From contig NZ_DASYHS010000233.1 in NCBI RefSeq assembly GCF_035998295.1, forward strand, positions 1 through 5,669: a stretch of 5,669 nucleotides of DNA. Direction: 5' to 3'. The notes under the pieces are model-generated. The model made no database searches and was not told the DNA's origin. It was given only the letters and a program-made list of their open reading frames with translations. The position numbers were made by a program, and so were the translations under genes. Positions 4,573-5,669 of this stretch are shown one piece after another. Each line of letters starts with the position of its first letter. Position 1 is the first letter of the stretch. This DNA comes from DASYHS01 sp035998295 (GTDB lineage Bacteria > Pseudomonadota > Alphaproteobacteria > Azospirillales > Azospirillaceae).

Positions 4573-5669
4573 TCACTCCCATCCGGATTCCAGCACCGAC
4601 TGCTCTTCGGCGGGGTCGAGCTGTTCCAATGTGGAGGGCCGTTCCGGCTCGCCCTCGATAGGCTCGTCCAGCCACGTCCAGTCCAGCTCGGCCGCCGATG
4701 GCGGGCGCGCGACCTCCCTCCAGGAGAGGGTCTGCTGGACGACCGTCGCCGGCGCGGAGTCGTCGCCGTTGCCCCGGACGCTGAAGGTCGGGTTTCCGGC
4801 TGCGCTCCTCAGGGCGTCGGGGTTGCTCGGGTCGGCCGGAATCTCGACGGTCGTCGAGCTGCCCGTCCCCGCGGTCGTGGTTCCGGTGCTGCCCGTGCTG
4901 CCCGGAACGGCCGCACCCGGGGAACTGCCGAGGGCCGGACCGGCGGACGGGGAGCCTCCCGGTGCGGCCGTGTCCGGAGCCGCACCTCCCGCAGGGCCGA
5001 GACCATTGCCCGGAGCCGCGGCGGAGCCGCTGCCTCCGCTTCCGGAACTGCCGGCCGTATCGCCTCCGGGGCCGGACCCGCCGCTGCCGGCCGTATCGCC
5101 TCCGGGGCCGGACCCGCCGCTGCCGGCCGTATCGCCTCCGGGGCCGGACCCGCCGCTGCCGGCCGTATCGCCCCCGGGGCCGGACCCGCCGCTGCCGGAG
5201 CCGGACCCGCCGCCGCCGGTGCCACCGTCGGGGCCGGATCCGCCACCGTCGTCTTCGGGACCACCGTCTCCCTCGTCACCACCGGCGCCGCCGTCACCCT
5301 CGGCGCCACTATCGCCTCCGGCACCACCGTCACCCTCGGCACCGCCATCACCCTCGGCACCGCCATCACCCTCGGCACCACTATCGCCTCCGGAGCCGCC
5401 GTCACCTTCGGTGCCACCGCCCTCCGAGCCTTCACTACCTTCAGCACCGCCGCCTTCGGCACCCTCGGCACCGCCGCCTTCGGCGCCACCCTCGGCACCG
5501 CCTTCAGCGCCGCCCTCGGCGCCACCCTCGGCACCGCCCTCTGCGCCACCCTCGGCGCCGCCTTCAGCACCGCCCTCGGCACCGCCCTCGGCGCCGCCTT
5601 CAGCCCCACCCTCGGCGCCGCCTTCAGCACCACCCTCGGCGCCGCCTTCAGCACCACCCTCGGCGCCGC
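4573..5669 (-). CDS. Gly/Ala/Glu-rich repeat protein, function unknown (partial, N-terminus outside window)
   Basis: A minus-strand frame is open from the right edge (first full codon 5667-5665) to TGA at 4575-4573, giving 364 residues; its start lies beyond 5669. Residues 1-75 are near-perfect GAEG tetrads. Residues 76-149 are a degenerate acidic version (units such as AEGDGG). Residues 158-205 are four copies of GSGGSGPGGDTA. Residues 210-270 are Ser/Thr/Pro/Ala/Gly-rich. Residues 270-364 are a non-repetitive acidic tail with SWREV, ELDWTWLDEP and a final ESGWE. I chose this frame because it alone gives regular Gly/Glu repeats with acidic balance and a sensible unique tail. A second open frame (4809-5657) reads as Ala/Pro/Arg/Lys/Val runs and is a shadow. 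There is no Cys and no membrane segment in the visible part. The composition suggests a disordered, acidic, possibly exported or surface region. I do not recognise the family; some proteobacterial FecR-domain proteins end in similar tracts, but that is a guess. Confidence 0.75.
   Translation of the reverse strand, partial: GAEGGAEGGAEGGAEGGAEGGAEGGAEGGAEGGAEGGAEGGAEGGAEGGAEGGAEGGAEGGAEGGGAEGAEGGGAEGSEGSEGGGTEGDGGSGGDSGAEGDGGAEGDGGAEGDGGAGGDSGAEGDGGAGGDEGDGGPEDDGGGSGPDGGTGGGGSGSGSGGSGPGGDTAGSGGSGPGGDTAGSGGSGPGGDTAGSGGSGPGGDTAGSSGSGGSGSAAAPGNGLGPAGGAAPDTAAPGGSPSAGPALGSSPGAAVPGSTGSTGTTTAGTGSSTTVEIPADPSNPDALRSAAGNPTFSVRGNGDDSAPATVVQQTLSWREVARPPSAAELDWTWLDEPIEGEPERPSTLEQLDPAEEQSVLESGWE
5053..5196 (-). 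repeat. four 36-bp tandem repeats encoding GSGGSGPGGDTA
   Basis: Four copies of a 36-bp unit lie at 5053-5088, 5089-5124, 5125-5160 and 5161-5196. The first three are identical; the fourth differs by one base (C for T at 5173), silent in the Gly codon. Each encodes the 12 residues GSGGSGPGGDTA. Near-perfect DNA identity, not just protein similarity, means recent duplication or ongoing homogenisation, so the copy number probably varies between strains. Confidence 0.9.
5323..5669 (-). repeat. 12-bp and 18-bp minisatellite encoding GAEG and AEGDGG units
   Basis: From about 5443 to the edge the sequence is a 12-bp minisatellite encoding Gly-Ala-Glu-Gly, with third-position variation (GAG/GAA, GGC/GGT, GCC/GCT). 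At 5341-5358 and 5359-5376 two identical 18-bp units encode AEGDGG, and a close third copy lies at 5323-5340. All period lengths are multiples of three, so slippage keeps the frame. The array continues past the window. Confidence 0.85.

Noticed and set aside
4095..4661. 188-codon plus-strand ORF over the lipoprotein gene
   Set aside because: It overlaps the better-supported lipoprotein frame, which has a ribosome binding site, a signal segment and a conserved C-terminal domain. This frame is Arg/Gly/Pro/Ala-rich without motifs.
4809..5657. 282-codon minus-strand ORF with Lys/Ala/Pro/Arg/Val repeats
   Set aside because: A frame-shifted reading of the same minisatellite. The neighbouring frame gives regular Gly/Glu repeats and a non-repetitive C-terminus with its own stop at 4573, so this one is a shadow.
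5053..5669. Regularly repeated DNA resembling a CRISPR array
   Set aside because: The repeats are head-to-tail with no unique spacers, all periods are multiples of three, and they encode a consistent protein repeat.

Overview
The window is about 70 % G+C, with dense genes whose third codon positions are almost all G or C. Its best protein matches (a type-2 LeuA, an amine:pyruvate-type class III aminotransferase, a small RT0821/Lpp0805-type surface lipoprotein) point to a high-GC proteobacterium. An alphaproteobacterium of the Rhodospirillales kind is my best guess, by inference only. I see no rRNA, tRNA, IS element, phage gene or CRISPR array.

Layout, left to right. (1) The 5' end of a minus-strand gene, possibly a PAS-domain protein, runs off the left edge (1-173). 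(2) An intergenic stretch (174-319) holds a perfect 19-bp hairpin. (3) A complete class III omega-aminotransferase lies on the minus strand (320-1702). (4) A divergent control region (1703-2327) follows. Its left part (1703-1991) carries weak signals for the aminotransferase: a tiny ORF with a good ribosome binding site, an 11-bp direct repeat and an inverted repeat. Its right part (1992-2327) looks like an elaborate leader for leuA. (5) leuA, 2-isopropylmalate synthase, lies on the plus strand (2328-4001). (6) A hairpin-rich gap is followed by a small lipoprotein gene (4156-4515, plus). (7) Convergent to it, a minus-strand gene runs from the right edge to a stop at 4573. It encodes a Gly/Ala/Glu-, then Gly/Ser-rich repeat protein whose true frame has no start inside the window and is easily missed.

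The most interesting part is the leuA leader. A sigma70-like promoter (TTGACG, 17 bp, TAGCTT) would start transcription only a few bases before a 40-codon ORF with four Leu codons among six, two of them the otherwise rare CTT. That makes it a candidate leaderless leucine-sensing leader peptide. Three further elements surround it. An 11-nt segment over the leader start codon is perfectly complementary to a segment just after the leader stop. A 9-nt segment is perfectly complementary to the leuA Shine-Dalgarno. A CGGACGG element has three mutually exclusive partners, one of which overlaps the anti-Shine-Dalgarno. Between them lies a C-rich, G-poor stretch and no U-tailed terminator. This suggests control of leuA by leader translation acting through ribosome-binding-site sequestration and/or Rho rather than a classical intrinsic terminator. 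All folding was done by eye.
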